Shown here piece by piece: positions 1-10,867 of a stretch of 64,000 nt of DNA (positions are counted from its first letter, which is position 1; each line of letters opens with the position of its first letter). Made by a program: the position numbers and the translations under genes. Source of the DNA: Streptomyces sp. NBC_00659 (GTDB lineage Bacteria; Actinomycetota; Actinomycetes; Streptomycetales; Streptomycetaceae); contig NZ_CP109031.1 in assembly GCF_036226925.1 (NCBI RefSeq), forward strand, positions 2,108,001 to 2,172,000. The letters are read 5' to 3'. Under the pieces are notes generated by a model. The model did no database searches. It saw nothing but the letters and a program-made list of their open reading frames with translations, and had not been told where the DNA came from.

Positions 1-2
1 TC

Positions 3-1400
3 ATCCAGTCCTTCGGCACCGAGCCGCAGGTCGTCGTGGAGCACTGTCTCGCGGCCACCAACATCCGCCGGGAGCGCGACAACTGGCTCTCGGCCGTCAT
101 GGTGCTCTGCGGGCTGCTGTTCCTGCCCGGACTGCTGATCTGGCTGATGGTCTTCCAGATCCGTACGCAGATCGCCAAGCGCGCGGACAAGCGGGGGTCC
201 GCGCTCGGCACCACGCTCCTGTTCGCCGTCGGCGCCCTGGCCGTCCTCTTCCTCATCCGTATGCCGTTCACCGGCTTCTGGGCCTGGTACGCGCGCGCCG
301 CGGTGGTCCTCCCGGTCGTGGGCTGGCTGTGGGCGAAGCGGATCTGTGAGCGCACCGCCAAGGATCTGCGGGAGCGCTGGGACAGCATGCTGTCGGGCGG
401 CGGCATCGGCGCCAAGATCCCCGAGGCGGTGCCCGGCAGCCCGGGTGAGACGGCGGCGGAGCAGCTGCGCCAGTCGCTCGCCCGGCTCACCGCGGAGCAG
501 CAGTCCAACTCGGTCTTCTACGCGGGCCCCAAGGGCATACTCGGCATGGGCACCCGCTGGGGGAGCTGGCAGCTCGCCGAGAACCTGGTGGCGCAGGACC
601 CGAAGAAGGAGATCCACCCCTTCCGCAGCTGGGACGTCATCCGCAGCATCCACGACAAGTTGCGCATGCTGGAGCGCGGCCCGCTCAACACCGGTGGTTT
701 TCCGGCGCCTTCGATAAAGCACTGGATCGTCACACCGATCGGCGAGAACGCGAAGTCGGTGTCCCGGCCGGGCGGCACGGACGTCGACGCCTACACGATC
801 AAGACGCACGCCGTGCAGGACATCTGCAACAAGCAGCAGTTCGGCAGCGGCGACCGGCACTATCTCGGGGTCCAGTGGACGCTCTGGGACGGCCAGTTGA
901 TCATCACGATGATGATCACGGTGACCGTCCTGCACGAGACGCTGCGCATCGAGGTGACCGGGCATGCGCTGGGACCGGTGAACCCGCTGTTCACCAGCAA
1001 GCCCGAAGCCCCGTCCAAGCAGATCGCGAAGACCGTCAAGTTCTGGGAGACCCGCACGGTGAGCCTGCCGCTGGTCACCGCGGACGAGGTCGTGCGGCTC
1101 GCGGCGCGGGCGCCCCTGACCTGGTATCCGCCGCTGCTGAACTGGCTCGGCGGCAGCCTCGCGCTGCCCGAGCCGTTCGGGCTGCGCCACGCCTGGGCCG
1201 ATCAGCCGTGGCGGCACCGTTTCATGGCGGACGACGCGCTGCGGGCCGCGACGCCCGTGCTGCGCGTGGTGCACGCGGCGGCGATCAGGGTCCTTGAGGA
1301 GAACGGCGTCGACACGGAGAAGTTCGGCAGCCGCTCGGCGTTCCTGAGCACGGCGGTCCAGGACCCCTCTCCGCGCAAGGCCGACGTGTACGACGCGTAG
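3..1400 (+). CDS. membrane protein of unknown function (5' end outside window)
   Basis: The frame is already open at the window edge. The first candidate start inside, a GTG at 36, has no ribosome binding site, so the protein probably begins upstream. Hydrophobic spans lie near the visible N-terminus (around LLFLPGLLIWLMVFQI, LLFAVGALAVLFLIRM and AVVLPVVGWLW). They are followed by about 330 mostly soluble residues with no motif I recognise. The gene converges on the HIT gene with about 110 bases between them. I infer a membrane-anchored protein with a cytoplasmic C-terminal part; no function can be assigned. Confidence 0.75.
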   Translation: MQSFGTEPQVVVEHCLAATNIRRERDNWLSAVMVLCGLLFLPGLLIWLMVFQIRTQIAKRADKRGSALGTTLLFAVGALAVLFLIRMPFTGFWAWYARAAVVLPVVGWLWAKRICERTAKDLRERWDSMLSGGGIGAKIPEAVPGSPGETAAEQLRQSLARLTAEQQSNSVFYAGPKGILGMGTRWGSWQLAENLVAQDPKKEIHPFRSWDVIRSIHDKLRMLERGPLNTGGFPAPSIKHWIVTPIGENAKSVSRPGGTDVDAYTIKTHAVQDICNKQQFGSGDRHYLGVQWTLWDGQLIITMMITVTVLHETLRIEVTGHALGPVNPLFTSKPEAPSKQIAKTVKFWETRTVSLPLVTADEVVRLAARAPLTWYPPLLNWLGGSLALPEPFGLRHAWADQPWRHRFMADDALRAATPVLRVVHAAAIRVLEENGVDTEKFGSRSAFLSTAVQDPSPRKADVYDA

Positions 1401-1479
1401 CCGCACGCCTGAAACGAGACCCGGACGCGGACACCGGACGGGCTCCGGACGGCGGACGAGCCCCGACGCGGAGGCGGAC

Positions 1480-1501
1480 GGGGCGCCCGGTGGGGCGCCC
1501 C
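1480..1501. terminator. short GC hairpin between convergent genes
   Basis: An 8 bp inverted repeat (GGGGCGCC / GGCGCCCC, 6-base loop) lies between the stop codons of the convergent membrane protein and HIT genes. It has no T-run on either side. It is a plausible transcription end for either gene, but the evidence is only the dyad and its position. Confidence 0.35.
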
Positions 1502-1508
1502 GGGCCGG

Positions 1509-2069
1509 CTAGGCGGTGGGCCAGGCCTCCGCCAGCATCGTGCGGGTGTCCGCGAGAAGCTGCGGCAGGACCTTGGTGTGGCCGACGACCGGCATGAAGT
1601 TGGTGTCGCCGCCCCAGCGGGGCACGATGTGCTGGTGCAGATGGGCGGCGATGCCGGCGCCCGCGACCGTTCCCTGGTTCATGCCGATGTTGAAGCCGTG
1701 GGCGCCGGAGGCGGTGCGCAGGGCGGTCATGGCCTGCTTGGTCAGCTCACCCAGTTCGGCCGTCTCCGGCCCGGTGAGGTCCGTGTAGTCGGCGACGTGC
1801 CGGTAGGGCACGACCATCAGGTGTCCACCGTTGTACGGGTAGAGGTTGAGCACCGCGTACACGTGCTCCGCGCGCCTCACGATCAGCCCGTCCTCGTCGG
1901 ACTTGGCCGGTATCGAGCAGAACGGACAACCGTCGTCGGCCCCCGGGCCGGTGGGCTTGTTCTCGCCCTGGATGTAAGCCATCCGGTGGGGCGTCCAAAG
2001 GCGCTGGAACGCGTCCTGCGTTCCCACTCCGATCTGCTGCTCCGGCTCACTCGTCATGTGTTGCAGCAT
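1509..2069 (-). CDS. HIT-family nucleotide phosphorylase/hydrolase (Ap4A phosphorylase-like)
   Basis: A 186-residue histidine-triad protein. The catalytic triad HLHQHIVP is at about 143-150, and a CPFC pair at about 48-51 probably binds zinc together with a downstream His. HIT enzymes split nucleoside polyphosphates and nucleotidyl conjugates. The mycobacterial homologue in the same thrS neighbourhood acts as a diadenosine tetraphosphate phosphorylase, so I infer that role here. I chose the ATG that gives MLQHMTSEPEQQ, with a weak GGGCGAAG upstream; the ATG at 2057 (MTSEPEQ) is an alternative. The potassium channel gene is divergent. In mycobacteria this gene sits between thrS and phospholipid genes. 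Confidence 0.9.
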   Translation of the reverse strand: MLQHMTSEPEQQIGVGTQDAFQRLWTPHRMAYIQGENKPTGPGADDGCPFCSIPAKSDEDGLIVRRAEHVYAVLNLYPYNGGHLMVVPYRHVADYTDLTGPETAELGELTKQAMTALRTASGAHGFNIGMNQGTVAGAGIAAHLHQHIVPRWGGDTNFMPVVGHTKVLPQLLADTRTMLAEAWPTA

Positions 2070-2136
2070 ATTGCTTCGCCCGTTCGCGGCGTGTCGGCGG
2101 GTGCCGGGCAAAGGAGCCTGCGGCCAAGCTGTGGCC

Positions 2137-2793
2137 ATGGACGACGACAGCCCGATGATCCGATGGGAGCACCGCACCGAGGTACCGCTGGCGGTCGCGT
2201 CTCTGCTGTTCCTCGCCGCCTACGCCGTGCATGTACTGGCGCACGGCCTGTCCGAGGGCGGGCGCGACGCCTGCCTGGCGGTGATCGCGGCCGCCTGGGC
2301 GGCGTTCCTCGTCGACTACCTGGTGCTCTGGCGGCTGAGCGGACAGGGTCCGCGGTTCGTCCGGACCCATCTGCTGGACACCGTGGTGCTCGTCCTGCCG
2401 CTGCTGCGCCCGTTGCGGGTCGTCAAGCTCTACGACGCCGTACTGCGACGCCGCGGAGAGCCCCGTCTCCCGCTGTACGCACGGGTGATCTTCTACGCGA
2501 GCATCGCGGTCCTGCTGCTCGGCTTCTCGGGTTCCCTCGCCGTCTACCAGGCCGAGTACCAGGCGCCGCACGCGACGATCGTCACCTTCGGCGACTCGGT
2601 GTGGTGGGCCGCCTCCACCCTTTCGACGGTCGGGTACGGGGACGTGACACCGGTGACCCCTCGGGGCCGCACGATCGCCGTCGCCATGATGGTCTGCGGT
2701 CTGGCGCTGCTCGGCGCGGTGACGGGTTCCTTCTCCTCGTGGCTGTTGCAGCTGTTCTCGCGCGAGGGCGACGAGAAGCCCCCGGGAAGCTGA
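2137..2793 (+). CDS. potassium channel, voltage-gated-like (Kv/KvAP type)
   Basis: A 218-residue membrane channel subunit. The selectivity filter TVGYGD is at about 164-169, between a pore helix (SVWWAASTLS) and a last membrane helix. Before it are about four hydrophobic segments, including an arginine-bearing S4-like stretch (LLRPLRVVKLYDAVLRRR), so it has a reduced voltage-sensor layout. It should form a tetrameric K+ channel in the cell membrane. The start is uncertain: ATG 2137 and GTG 2131 are both possible, with AAGGAG at 2111-2116. The gene is divergent from HIT and convergent with thrS, sharing a strong terminator. Confidence 0.9.
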   Translation: MDDDSPMIRWEHRTEVPLAVASLLFLAAYAVHVLAHGLSEGGRDACLAVIAAAWAAFLVDYLVLWRLSGQGPRFVRTHLLDTVVLVLPLLRPLRVVKLYDAVLRRRGEPRLPLYARVIFYASIAVLLLGFSGSLAVYQAEYQAPHATIVTFGDSVWWAASTLSTVGYGDVTPVTPRGRTIAVAMMVCGLALLGAVTGSFSSWLLQLFSREGDEKPPGS

Positions 2794-2808
2794 GCTTCCC
2801 GGGGGCTT
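2776..2808. terminator. bidirectional terminator between the K+ channel gene and thrS
   Basis: A perfect 16 bp inverted repeat with a single central base begins AAGCCCCC and ends GGGGGCTT. It contains the stop codon of the channel gene and lies just past the end of thrS. The AA/TT ends and the convergent placement suit a terminator working in both directions. Confidence 0.8.
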
Positions 2809-2830
2809 CGGGCTCGGCCGAAGGGGCCGG

Positions 2831-4807
<1,977 letters not shown>

Positions 4808-4937
4808 CGGTCTCTCCTGACTGAAGGGGTGCCACACCACATACGGGATGGCATGGCAATGCCCCGAATCCTACCGAGCCCGGGGTGCCCTCCGCGAAAC
4901 GGTTGTGGACAGGGCGTCTCGGCCCTCCCCGCGCGCC

Positions 4938-5052
4938 CCTCGGTCCTCGCCGCAGAACCGCCTCGGTCCTCGCCGCTGAACCGCCTCGGTCCTTGCCGCA
5001 GACGTGCCTCGGTCCTCCCCGCCGGACCGCCTCAGTCCTCGCTGCACGCCTC
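4938..5052. repeat. five tandem 23-bp repeats
   Basis: Five consecutive 23-base units each begin CCTCGGTCCT or CCTCAGTCCT, at 4938, 4961, 4984, 5007 and 5030, with scattered changes. The last unit overlaps the stop codon and final codons of the gene ending at 5032; the other four lie in the gap before thrS. There are no spacers, so this is a minisatellite and not a CRISPR array. Confidence 0.85.
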
Positions 5053-6249
5053 CTCGAAGAAGTCCAGATTCTCCTGGAGCGACTTCATCAGCCGGTCCCG
5101 TTCGGCCTCGTCCACCTGGACGGGTACGACACCGGTGGCGTCCGTGAGCCTGCGGAAGCCGCCGCGGCTCTCCAGGCGGCCGTGCACCCGTACCGGCAGC
5201 CCCACCAGATGGGCCTGGCCCGCTATCCGGTACGCCTCCTCGTCCAGGGTCATCCGGACGTGCGGGACCTCGGCGCCCGCGATGACCCGCAGCCGTACCG
5301 TGCCCGCCCCGCGCGGACCCGACCTGCGCATCCGGACCACGGCACCGGTGAGCCGTACCGGCACGGACGGCTCCTCGCGCAGATAGCGGGCCCCGGCCTC
5401 GCGCAGCACGGGCAGGTCGCCGGGCGAGAACTCGACGGGCTCGGCGGGGTTCGCGCCGCCCTCGGGGACGCCCGCGGCCGGTGACCACTCGACGGTGATC
5501 CGGGCGCCCTCGGTGCCCCGGACGAGGGCCACCAGGGCTTCCATCAGTTCATGACTGACACCCGCCTCCACGGCCGCGTCGAAGGCGTCCATGCCGCCGG
5601 TGGCCCGCTGGTAGTCGATGGCCTCGCGGGCGGCGCACAGCGCCTCGTGCAGGCGTACGGCGAGCGGCCGGCCCGTGGTGACGGGCACGAACGCGGTGAG
5701 ACCGCGGCCGCCCGGTTCCGCGCCCACCAGGACGTTCTCCAGGGAGGCGGTGGCCGCCCTGCGGTGGCGGGCGCCGTAGTAGCCGGCACGCGCGTGTGCC
5801 GCGAGCGCGCCGGCGACCAGGATCTGGCGGGCGGCCCCACGCGTCTGTTCCTCGACGGTCCAGGGCGCCGCGCCCACGGGACCGGTCGGCACGTCCCGCC
5901 ACCAGCGGATCTCGTCGCTGGGCACGGCGAGGGCGACGAGCACGTCCCGCGCGGCCGGGGAGCCGCTGCGGGAGAGCGCGACGAGTGCCTCGCCGAGGAG
6001 GTCGTCGCTGTCGGGGAAGGCCCGGTTCTCCGGCACCAGCAGGCTGGTGCCGCCGCCCCCGGGCCCGGGTGGGGTCCACCGGCCGTACCGCCCGGCGGCT
6101 CCCCCGCGGCGCTGCCAGCCGTGCCGCCGCAGCAGCGCGCCGAGCACGGCCGGGTCCACCTGGTCGGGGGCCGGCGGATCGTTCCAGAAGGCTTCGGCGG
6201 GGTGGGGCCTGACCGGCCGGAGCGCCTCGTCGATGGGGCGGTGTGTCAT
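5032..6249 (-). CDS. conserved actinomycete protein of unknown function
   Basis: A 405-residue soluble protein with no signal peptide or membrane span. I do not recognise a catalytic motif. The middle is alanine-rich and helical (for example AARQILVAGALAAHARAG). The last 120 residues look like beta strands (VRLTGAVVRMRRSG, RVHGRLESRGGFRR), as in OB-type folds. The ATG overlaps the stop of the upstream DUF4365 gene (ATGA), so the two are translationally coupled and probably work together. The C-terminus (EEACSED) is written by the last unit of a 23-bp tandem repeat. Confidence 0.75.
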   Translation of the reverse strand: MTHRPIDEALRPVRPHPAEAFWNDPPAPDQVDPAVLGALLRRHGWQRRGGAAGRYGRWTPPGPGGGGTSLLVPENRAFPDSDDLLGEALVALSRSGSPAARDVLVALAVPSDEIRWWRDVPTGPVGAAPWTVEEQTRGAARQILVAGALAAHARAGYYGARHRRAATASLENVLVGAEPGGRGLTAFVPVTTGRPLAVRLHEALCAAREAIDYQRATGGMDAFDAAVEAGVSHELMEALVALVRGTEGARITVEWSPAAGVPEGGANPAEPVEFSPGDLPVLREAGARYLREEPSVPVRLTGAVVRMRRSGPRGAGTVRLRVIAGAEVPHVRMTLDEEAYRIAGQAHLVGLPVRVHGRLESRGGFRRLTDATGVVPVQVDEAERDRLMKSLQENLDFFEEACSED

Positions 6250-6812
6250 GGTCTGCCTCCCGTCCCGACCCTCGCCATGATCTCGCACAGGGCCCGGTCG
6301 TCGAAGATCCGGGCCGTCGGGATGCGGACGGTGGTCCGGCGCCGGCCCGTGATGGCGTGTCCGGCGAGGTTGATCCAGTAGCAGCAGTGCCTGAGGTCGA
6401 GCCGGTCGTGGCTGGCGCGCAGCCAGTCGTCCTGGGATCTGGGCACGAGCATCACGACCAGGATCTTGTGCACCGAGACCGGGGTGCGCGCGAGCTTCGC
6501 CAGGTGCTCGTTGTCGAGCGTGAAGGAGAAGGCGGGCCCCGGGGGGTTGGGCGGGATCTGGTACGTGCACTTGAGCTGCACCTTGATGGTGACTTCGTCG
6601 TCGACCGTGTGCCCGGGGGCGCTGTGGCTGACGTGCCAGTCGATGCCGTTGTCGGGAAACGGCTGGGACAGCGAACAGCCCGCGGCCGCCGCGACCGCGT
6701 GAAGGTAGCCCACCTGCAAGGTCTCCATGCAGGCGGTGGTGGCGAGTGATCCACGATGGGGTGCCGTCCGCTGGGGCAGCAGCCCGCCCCGTTCGGGCTG
6801 CGCGAGTGCCAT
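6246..6812 (-). CDS. DUF4365-type protein, restriction-endonuclease-like fold
   Basis: A 188-residue protein. The segment with PDNGID, about 25 residues and then IKVQLKC fits the D-x(n)-Q-x-K core of DUF4365, a branch of the PD-(D/E)XK nuclease superfamily. From that I infer a metal-dependent nuclease-like or nucleic-acid-binding role, not proven. A GGAAGG precedes the ATG by 11 bases. The gene overlaps the next one by 4 bases (ATGA). Upstream it faces a divergent DnaQ-like exonuclease. The two-gene unit could be a house-keeping pair or a small defence module. Confidence 0.7.
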   Translation of the reverse strand: MALAQPERGGLLPQRTAPHRGSLATTACMETLQVGYLHAVAAAAGCSLSQPFPDNGIDWHVSHSAPGHTVDDEVTIKVQLKCTYQIPPNPPGPAFSFTLDNEHLAKLARTPVSVHKILVVMLVPRSQDDWLRASHDRLDLRHCCYWINLAGHAITGRRRTTVRIPTARIFDDRALCEIMARVGTGGRP

Positions 6813-6982
6813 GAGTCCAACAGCCTTCCAGGCTTGATGTATCCCCGCGACGGGTCGCTGAACTGCAAAGACCCGTACCTCTGTTGTCTCCTTCCGGCGT
6901 ACGGCGCAAACAGCCCGGGTATCACCAAACGGGCAGAAGACGGTGCGTCAGCTGCCGTGGTTGAACGAGGAGTTGTGTACGT

Positions 6983-7708
6983 ATGACGTGCTGGTACGAA
7001 GGCCCTTTGGCCGCGTTCGACACGGAGACCACGGGCGTGGACGTCGAGACCGACAGGATCGTGTCGGCCGCCGTCGTCGTCCAGGACGCCCCGGGTTCCC
7101 GTCCGCGGGTGACCCGATGGCTGGTGAACCCGGGAGTGCCGGTGCCCGCGGGGGCGACGGCGGTGCACGGGCTCACGGACGAACATCTGCAGCGCAACGG
7201 CCGCTGGCCGTCGCCCGTGATGGAGGAGATAGCGAGAGAACTGAGTGAGCAGGCCGCGGCGGGCCGGCCGCTGGTGGTGATGAACGCCCCGTTCGATCTG
7301 ACGCTGCTGGACCGGGAGTTGCGCAGGCATCGGGCGTCGTCCCTCGACCGCTGGTTCGAGTCGACGTCGCTGCGCGTGCTGGATCCCCGGGTCCTGGACA
7401 AGCATCTGGACCGCTATCGCAAGGGCCGCCGCACCCTGACCGATCTGTGCGCGCACTACGAGGTGGCGCTGGAGGGCGCGCACGACGCGGCGGCCGACGC
7501 ACTGGCCTCGATGGAGGTCGTCCGAGCGGTGGGGCGGCGTTTCGCGGCCCGTCTCGAGCGGTTGTCGCCGTCCGAGCTGCATACGCTCCAGGCGGTGTGG
7601 CACGCGGCACAGGCGCGCGGGCTCCAGGCCTGGTTCGCGCGCAGCGGTACACCGGAGGCGGTCGATCCGGCGTGGCCGCTGCGACCGGACCTGCCGGCGG
7701 CGGCCTGA
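6983..7708 (+). CDS. DnaQ-like 3'-5' exonuclease
   Basis: A 241-residue DEDDh-family exonuclease, related to the epsilon proofreading subunit of DNA polymerase III. Exo I is at FDTETTG (about 12-18), Exo II at NAPFDLTLLDRE (about 98) and Exo III at HDAAADALA (about 168-176), so all acidic metal ligands and the catalytic His are present. It should degrade single-stranded DNA or RNA ends in the cytoplasm. A GAGGAG precedes the ATG at a good distance. No polymerase gene is adjacent, so it could be a free-standing repair nuclease. It is followed by a terminator shared with a convergent tRNA-Val. Confidence 0.9.
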   Translation: MTCWYEGPLAAFDTETTGVDVETDRIVSAAVVVQDAPGSRPRVTRWLVNPGVPVPAGATAVHGLTDEHLQRNGRWPSPVMEEIARELSEQAAAGRPLVVMNAPFDLTLLDRELRRHRASSLDRWFESTSLRVLDPRVLDKHLDRYRKGRRTLTDLCAHYEVALEGAHDAAADALASMEVVRAVGRRFAARLERLSPSELHTLQAVWHAAQARGLQAWFARSGTPEAVDPAWPLRPDLPAAA

Positions 7709-7740
7709 CCGGGCACGATGCCGTCGGGCACAACGAAAAA

Positions 7741-7765
7741 ACCGGTCCGTCGATGACGGACCGGT
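7741..7765 (-). terminator. Rho-independent terminator of tRNA-Val(CAC)
   Basis: An 11 bp perfect stem (ACCGGTCCGTC paired with GACGGACCGGT, 3-base loop) is followed on the minus strand by a run of T. It lies 10 bases past the 3' end of the tRNA gene and may also stop the exonuclease transcript coming the other way. Confidence 0.85.
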
Positions 7766-7775
7766 CTTCTCCCGG

Positions 7776-7847
7776 TGGGCGATACTGGGTTCGAACCAGT
7801 GACCTCTTCGGTGTGAACGAAGCGCTCTCCCACTGAGCTAATCGCCC
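7776..7847 (-). tRNA. tRNA-Val (anticodon CAC)
   Basis: A 72-nt cloverleaf: acceptor GGGCGAT/ATCGCCC with discriminator A, D-arm AGCTCAGTGGGAGAGC, anticodon arm CTTCG-TTCACAC-CGAAG giving CAC, and T-arm with GGTTCGAACC. CCA is not encoded. It reads GUG codons. A near-identical second copy lies at 18332-18403. Confidence 0.97.
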
Positions 7848-7886
7848 GGGAACGGACTGAACAATACAGGTCCCGGCGGGTGGGGT

Positions 7887-8333
7887 TCAAACCGCTTCGA
7901 GGTGAGCCCGGAGGCCGCGCCGTCCCGCGCGCATCATCAGGGCGTGGTTGGCACGGAAGAACGGGCGTCCCGGCACGGCGAGCCGCCGCAGCAACGGTGT
8001 GGTGACGTGCACGTTCTGGTCGTAGCGGGCACGGGTTCCCGGGCCGGCCGCGTCGAGCGTCCAGCGTGCCCAGCCGTCGAGATCGCCCGACATCTCCGTC
8101 TCCAGGACACCGGCCGCCGGGTCCCGGCGCGCCTCGTGAGCGGTGATGGTGATGTCGTACGGAAGGACGGAGCGGATCCGGATGACGGCGCTGTGTCCGT
8201 CGACGGGGGTCACCTCGCGCACCTGGGGCCACCAGCGCGGGTAGGTCTCGGCCTGTTCCAGGACCGTGTAGACGTCCGCGGGCGGCGCGGGCAGCTCCCA
8301 CACGGTGTGGAAGCGGTAGTGGGTCCAGTCCAT
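7887..8333 (-). CDS. SRPBCC (START/Bet v1-like) family protein
   Basis: A 148-residue protein. The start MDWTHYRFHTVWELPA and the motif ADVYTVLEQAETYPRWWPQV are typical of the polyketide cyclase/dehydrase branch of the SRPBCC fold, which binds hydrophobic ligands in a deep pocket. No catalytic residue can be named. The ATG gives normal family length. The gene stands alone, divergent from the large membrane protein gene. A role in lipid or small-molecule binding is inference from the fold only. Confidence 0.8.
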   Translation of the reverse strand: MDWTHYRFHTVWELPAPPADVYTVLEQAETYPRWWPQVREVTPVDGHSAVIRIRSVLPYDITITAHEARRDPAAGVLETEMSGDLDGWARWTLDAAGPGTRARYDQNVHVTTPLLRRLAVPGRPFFRANHALMMRAGRRGLRAHLEAV

Positions 8334-8456
8334 GGACCGAGTGTGCCGACGCGGCGGAGGTACCGGAAGTACCCGCTGGGCATGTCCGCGGATCTGAGTA
8401 CGGCGTGAGTACGTGCGCTCATGTCCGGGGGCGTGACGCGGACCACACTCCCAACC

Positions 8457-10856
8457 ATGACCCAGATCCCGTCCCCGGCCGAGGAGTTGCGGCTCCTGGA
8501 CACCGAGTTGCGGCAACTCGACGCCCGCCGGGCCATGTTGCTGACCCGCCGCGCCTGGCTGGTCCACGTGCTCCAGCCGACACCCGTACGGACCGCGCCC
8601 CCGGCGCCCGGGGTCCGGCGGCCCGAGACCAGCGCACCCGGGGTGCAGAACGCGCTCCTGCTCCTCGGCGGCATCCTGCTGGCCGTCGCCGCCGTCGCGT
8701 TCACCCTGGTCGGCTGGGGGCACCTCGGGATCGCGGGACGGTCGCTGGTGCTCGGCGCGGTGACGCTCGCCGCGCTCGGCGCTCCCGTGCCCCTGCTGCG
8801 CCGAGGGCTGCGCTCGACGGCCGAGGCGCTGGCGGGGACCGGCCTCGTACTGACGGTCCTGGACGCGTACGCGCTGTACGCGGTGGCGCTCCCCCGGACG
8901 GACGGCGTCGGCTACGCGGCGCTCGCCTCGACGGCGCTGGCCGCCGTCTGGGCGGCGTACGGCATCGCACTGGGCGCGCCGCTCCGGACGGTCGGCCCCG
9001 GCGCGCGTGCGTCGCTGCGGCTGCCGCTGCCCGCCGCCGTGGTCGCCGCACAGCTTCCGCTGCTCCTGTGGGCGGTGGCCGCCTCGGCGGGCGCGTACGC
9101 CGTCACGGCCGCCCTGCTGGTCACGGCGGCGCTCGACACGGCGCTCGCCCTGCGCCTGCCCGTGCGGTCCGTCCGCGCCGTCGCCGCCGTCGGGGCGTAC
9201 GGTCTGGGCGGCTGGGGCACCTTCGCGGCCGGCTGGCTGTCCTGGACGTCCGCCGGCCCGGGCGCCGCCGCCCGTGCGGCGGCGCTCCTCCTCCTCGCCG
9301 CGTCGATCGCGCTGACGGCGGCGTGGGGCGCCCCGAAGCCGGGCCTCACCACGAACACCGCGACGGGCGTCGCGACGGCCGGCGGACTGATCGGTGTCGT
9401 CGCGTTCGGCGGGCTGCTGCGCACGTCCCTGCCGGGCGAGTGGACGGTCCCCGGTCATCTGGCGTGCGCGATCGCCCTGCTGGCCGTCGCCGGAGCGGGT
9501 GTCCCCACGCCGGTGCGGCGGGGGATCGCCCTGGCCTCGGGGTGCGTGGGCGCCCTCGCCGTGGCCTGGGCCCTGCCCGTGGTCGTGATCACCCTGCTGG
9601 GCCCGGCCGGCCGGGCGGGCTCCGCCTGGTCCGGTGCTCCGGAGAACGCGCGGGACGCGATGACGAACGGCCTGCCCTGGCCCGCGGACGCGGTCACGGC
9701 ACCGCTCGTGCTCGCGCTCGTCGCCGCCGTCCTGGTGGTGGCCGTCCGCGCCGCCGCCTGGCGTCCGTACGCCCTGGCCTGCGCGCTGACCCTGGCGTGG
9801 GCGACGGCCCTCGTCCTTCCGGCGACCCTCGAACTCCCCTACGTGGCCGCGCTGTCGGTCCACGGCATCATCACGGCGGCCCTGCTCGGGTATGCCCGCC
9901 GGACCGTCCTCCCGCCGACGGCGCTGGTGCTGGCCCTGGTCACCTCCCTCGGTCTCGCCTTCCTCGCGCTGGCCTCCGAGGGCGCGACCCTGACCGTGCT
10001 CGCCGCGCTGACCGTCCTGTTCGCGGCGGCCGCCGTGCGGCCCGGCCAGGGCCCGGTCGCGGCGCCCGCCGCGCTCGGATACGCGTCGGCCCTCGCCTGC
10101 GCGGCGGGCGCCTCACTCGGCTTCCAGCCCCAGCACACGGCGCTGCTCGTGCTGGTCGTGCCCGTGGTCGCCGCGCTGCTCGCCGCACGCGCCGAGGACG
10201 TGCCGACGACCGTGTCGATCGAGATCACCGGTGCCCTCGCCGGGCTGCTCGCCGTCGGGCTCGCGGTGGCCGAACCGGCGCTGCTGGCCACGGTCCTGGC
10301 CCTGTGCGGACTGATCGCCGCGGGTACGGCCGTACGGGAGGACCGGCGCGCCGTCGGATACGCGGCCGCCGCCCTGTTCGTGCTGGCCTCGTGGGTGCGC
10401 CTCGCGTCCTGGGACGTCGGCTCCCCGGAGGCGTACACGCTGCCGGTGACCGTGCCGGCACTGCTCCTGGGCGCGTTCAGGCGCCGCTCGGACACCTCGG
10501 TGTCGTCGTGGACGGCATACGCGCCGGGCCTGTCCGCGACCCTCGTGCCGAGCCTGTTCTCGGCGTGGGGCGACGGGCAGTGGCCGCGTCCGCTGCTGCT
10601 GGGCGCGGCGGCGCTCGCCGTCACCCTGCTGGGTGCCCGGCACCGGCTCCAGGCTCCGCTGGTGCTGGGCGGCGCCGTGCTCGTCCTGGACGCGCTGCAC
10701 GAACTCGCCCCGTTCATCGTGCAGGTGGTGGACGCGCTGCCCCGCTGGACGCCTCCCGCGCTCGCCGGCCTGCTGCTGCTCGCGCTGGGCGCCACCTACG
10801 AGCAGCGGATCCGCGACGCACGGCGGGTGCGGGAGGTACTGGGGAGGATGGGCTAG
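8457..10856 (+). CDS. very large polytopic membrane protein of unknown function
   Basis: A 799-residue protein. A short charged N-terminal helix (LDTELRQLDARRAMLLTRR) and a proline-rich linker are followed by some 20 or more hydrophobic alanine/leucine-rich segments running almost to the C-terminus, then a basic tail (EQRIRDARRVREVL). It resembles a large actinomycete membrane protein family annotated from S. coelicolor SCO7613-like proteins; that is from memory and needs a search. No transporter or enzyme motif is visible. ATG 8457 (MTQIPSPAEELR) is preferred over 8421 by N-terminal sense. Confidence 0.8.
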   Translation: MTQIPSPAEELRLLDTELRQLDARRAMLLTRRAWLVHVLQPTPVRTAPPAPGVRRPETSAPGVQNALLLLGGILLAVAAVAFTLVGWGHLGIAGRSLVLGAVTLAALGAPVPLLRRGLRSTAEALAGTGLVLTVLDAYALYAVALPRTDGVGYAALASTALAAVWAAYGIALGAPLRTVGPGARASLRLPLPAAVVAAQLPLLLWAVAASAGAYAVTAALLVTAALDTALALRLPVRSVRAVAAVGAYGLGGWGTFAAGWLSWTSAGPGAAARAAALLLLAASIALTAAWGAPKPGLTTNTATGVATAGGLIGVVAFGGLLRTSLPGEWTVPGHLACAIALLAVAGAGVPTPVRRGIALASGCVGALAVAWALPVVVITLLGPAGRAGSAWSGAPENARDAMTNGLPWPADAVTAPLVLALVAAVLVVAVRAAAWRPYALACALTLAWATALVLPATLELPYVAALSVHGIITAALLGYARRTVLPPTALVLALVTSLGLAFLALASEGATLTVLAALTVLFAAAAVRPGQGPVAAPAALGYASALACAAGASLGFQPQHTALLVLVVPVVAALLAARAEDVPTTVSIEITGALAGLLAVGLAVAEPALLATVLALCGLIAAGTAVREDRRAVGYAAAALFVLASWVRLASWDVGSPEAYTLPVTVPALLLGAFRRRSDTSVSSWTAYAPGLSATLVPSLFSAWGDGQWPRPLLLGAAALAVTLLGARHRLQAPLVLGGAVLVLDALHELAPFIVQVVDALPRWTPPALAGLLLLALGATYEQRIRDARRVREVLGRMG

Positions 10857-10867
10857 CGGGCGGTCAC

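Noticed and set aside
4938..5052. CRISPR array
   Set aside because: Units are contiguous, with no spacers and no cas genes in the window.
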